Shown: positions 5,024 to 5,629 of the stretch, piece by piece
How the letters are laid out: every line of letters begins with the position of its first letter
How positions within the stretch are numbered: the first letter of the stretch is position 1
Source: Elusimicrobiota bacterium
GTDB lineage: Bacteria > CG03 > SLGR01 > PWQF01
Direction of reading: 5' to 3'
Assembly (NCBI GenBank): GCA_003557485.1
Contig: PWOI01000053.1
Coordinates: 1 to 5,629, forward strand
DNA length: 5,629 nt
Notes under the pieces: generated by a model
What the model was told of the DNA's origin: nothing
Databases searched by the model: none
Seen by the model: only the letters and a program-made list of their open reading frames with translations
Program-made: the position numbers and the translations under genes

Positions 5024-5629
5024 TTATCTGTTTTCACTTTTTTCCGATACTGTTTCATTCATATCTATTAAATTAGTTATCACGGATTCAATTATTTCTT
5101 TCTCCGACGAACCGCTTTCTGCAATCATAAGGGTCAACGCGCACAGGGTATTCTCTTCAATGCGTTTCCTGGCTTCATTAATATATAAAAGATTGTTTTT
5201 GTCCAGGTAACTTAAAAATACAGTAGATGCGATTCTCTTATTCCCGTCCACAAAAGCATGATTTTTTGTTATAGCATAAAGCAGGTGGGCAGCTTTTGAT
5301 TCTACACTGGGATATAATTCCTGGCCGCCAAAGGTCTGATATGTATTTTCAATAGCCGATTAAAAAGACTTATCTTTTACTTTTCCAAAGAACTTTTCTC
5401 CGGTAAATTTTTTCTTTAATTGATTAACAACGTCATTCGCATCTTTTAAACTAAATTTATAGTTCTCTTTTATGGCCTCTTTTCTTTCAACTTTCCCGTT
5501 GTCATAATTATCGAATAAAACCAGGGCGTTGTAATAATCTGATATAATCTTAAGTAATCCCTTTGTTTCCAGTAAATCAGTCTCTTTTTCCAGCTTATTA
5601 ACTATATTAAAAAGCTCCTTCAGTTTTTC
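5024..5629 (-). pseudogene. Fic/Doc-domain protein (RhuM-Fic-like), interrupted by an in-frame stop; 5' end outside window
   Basis: One minus-strand frame is open from 5629 to the TAA at 5024-5026 except for a TAA at 5360-5362. Before it are 89 codons (including IISDYYNALVLFDNYDNGKV), resembling the linker before Fic in RhuM-Fic proteins; after it are 111 codons with YQTFGGQELYPSVESKAAHL, the Fic motif HAFVDGNKRIAS, and a C-terminal CALTLMIAES helix. The motif is Doc-like (GNKR rather than GNGR). Family members transfer phosphate or nucleotide groups to target proteins. Both sides stay in the same frame, so a base substitution is more likely than an indel; relatives, from memory, have Lys here (AAA to TAA). 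Between the stop and the motif histidine there is no ATG, GTG or TTG, and the GTG at 5251 lies inside the motif after the His, so restart could not restore activity. Inactivation is likely; a sequencing error cannot be excluded. Confidence 0.82.

Overview
The window holds the 3' part of a molybdenum hydroxylase gene on the plus strand, followed by a compact minus-strand array of three toxin-antitoxin-like units. Composition suggests an anaerobic or uncultured bacterium: the hydroxylase resembles clostridial/enterobacterial XdhA-type proteins, and the rest is clearly more AT-rich. The sequence does not support a taxonomic name.

Layout. 1-1803 (+): large molybdopterin subunit of a xanthine dehydrogenase-family enzyme, cut by the left window edge. 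1804-1979: a gene-free junction carrying a short, diverged copy of a repeat core. 1980-3022 (-): an MNT nucleotidyltransferase with an N-terminal winged helix, then a HEPN protein (HEPN/MNT pair). 3023-3259: its promoter, two palindromes and repeat copy A. 3260-4766 (-): abiEi-abiEii, a type IV toxin-antitoxin / abortive-infection operon. 4767-5023: its operator, promoter and repeat copy B. 5024-5629 (-): a Fic/Doc-domain gene running off the right edge and broken by one in-frame TAA.

How it fits together. Each minus-strand unit has a member of one repeat family just beyond its 3' end, and the two complete operons also have a copy just upstream of their promoter. Copies A and B are about 94% identical over 136 bp, including 81 identical bases in a row, and lie in direct orientation around abiE. 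In both, a TTGACA -35 hexamer sits at the same distance from the start of the strong repeat. Each complete operon then has its own palindromic operator just downstream. The most interesting hypothesis is that the repeat acts as a module boundary through which toxin-antitoxin cassettes are gained, lost and given a promoter. The sequence shows the repeats and the arrangement; mobility is inference. All three units use or are related to nucleotide-transfer chemistry (MNT, AbiEii, Fic), although their folds differ.
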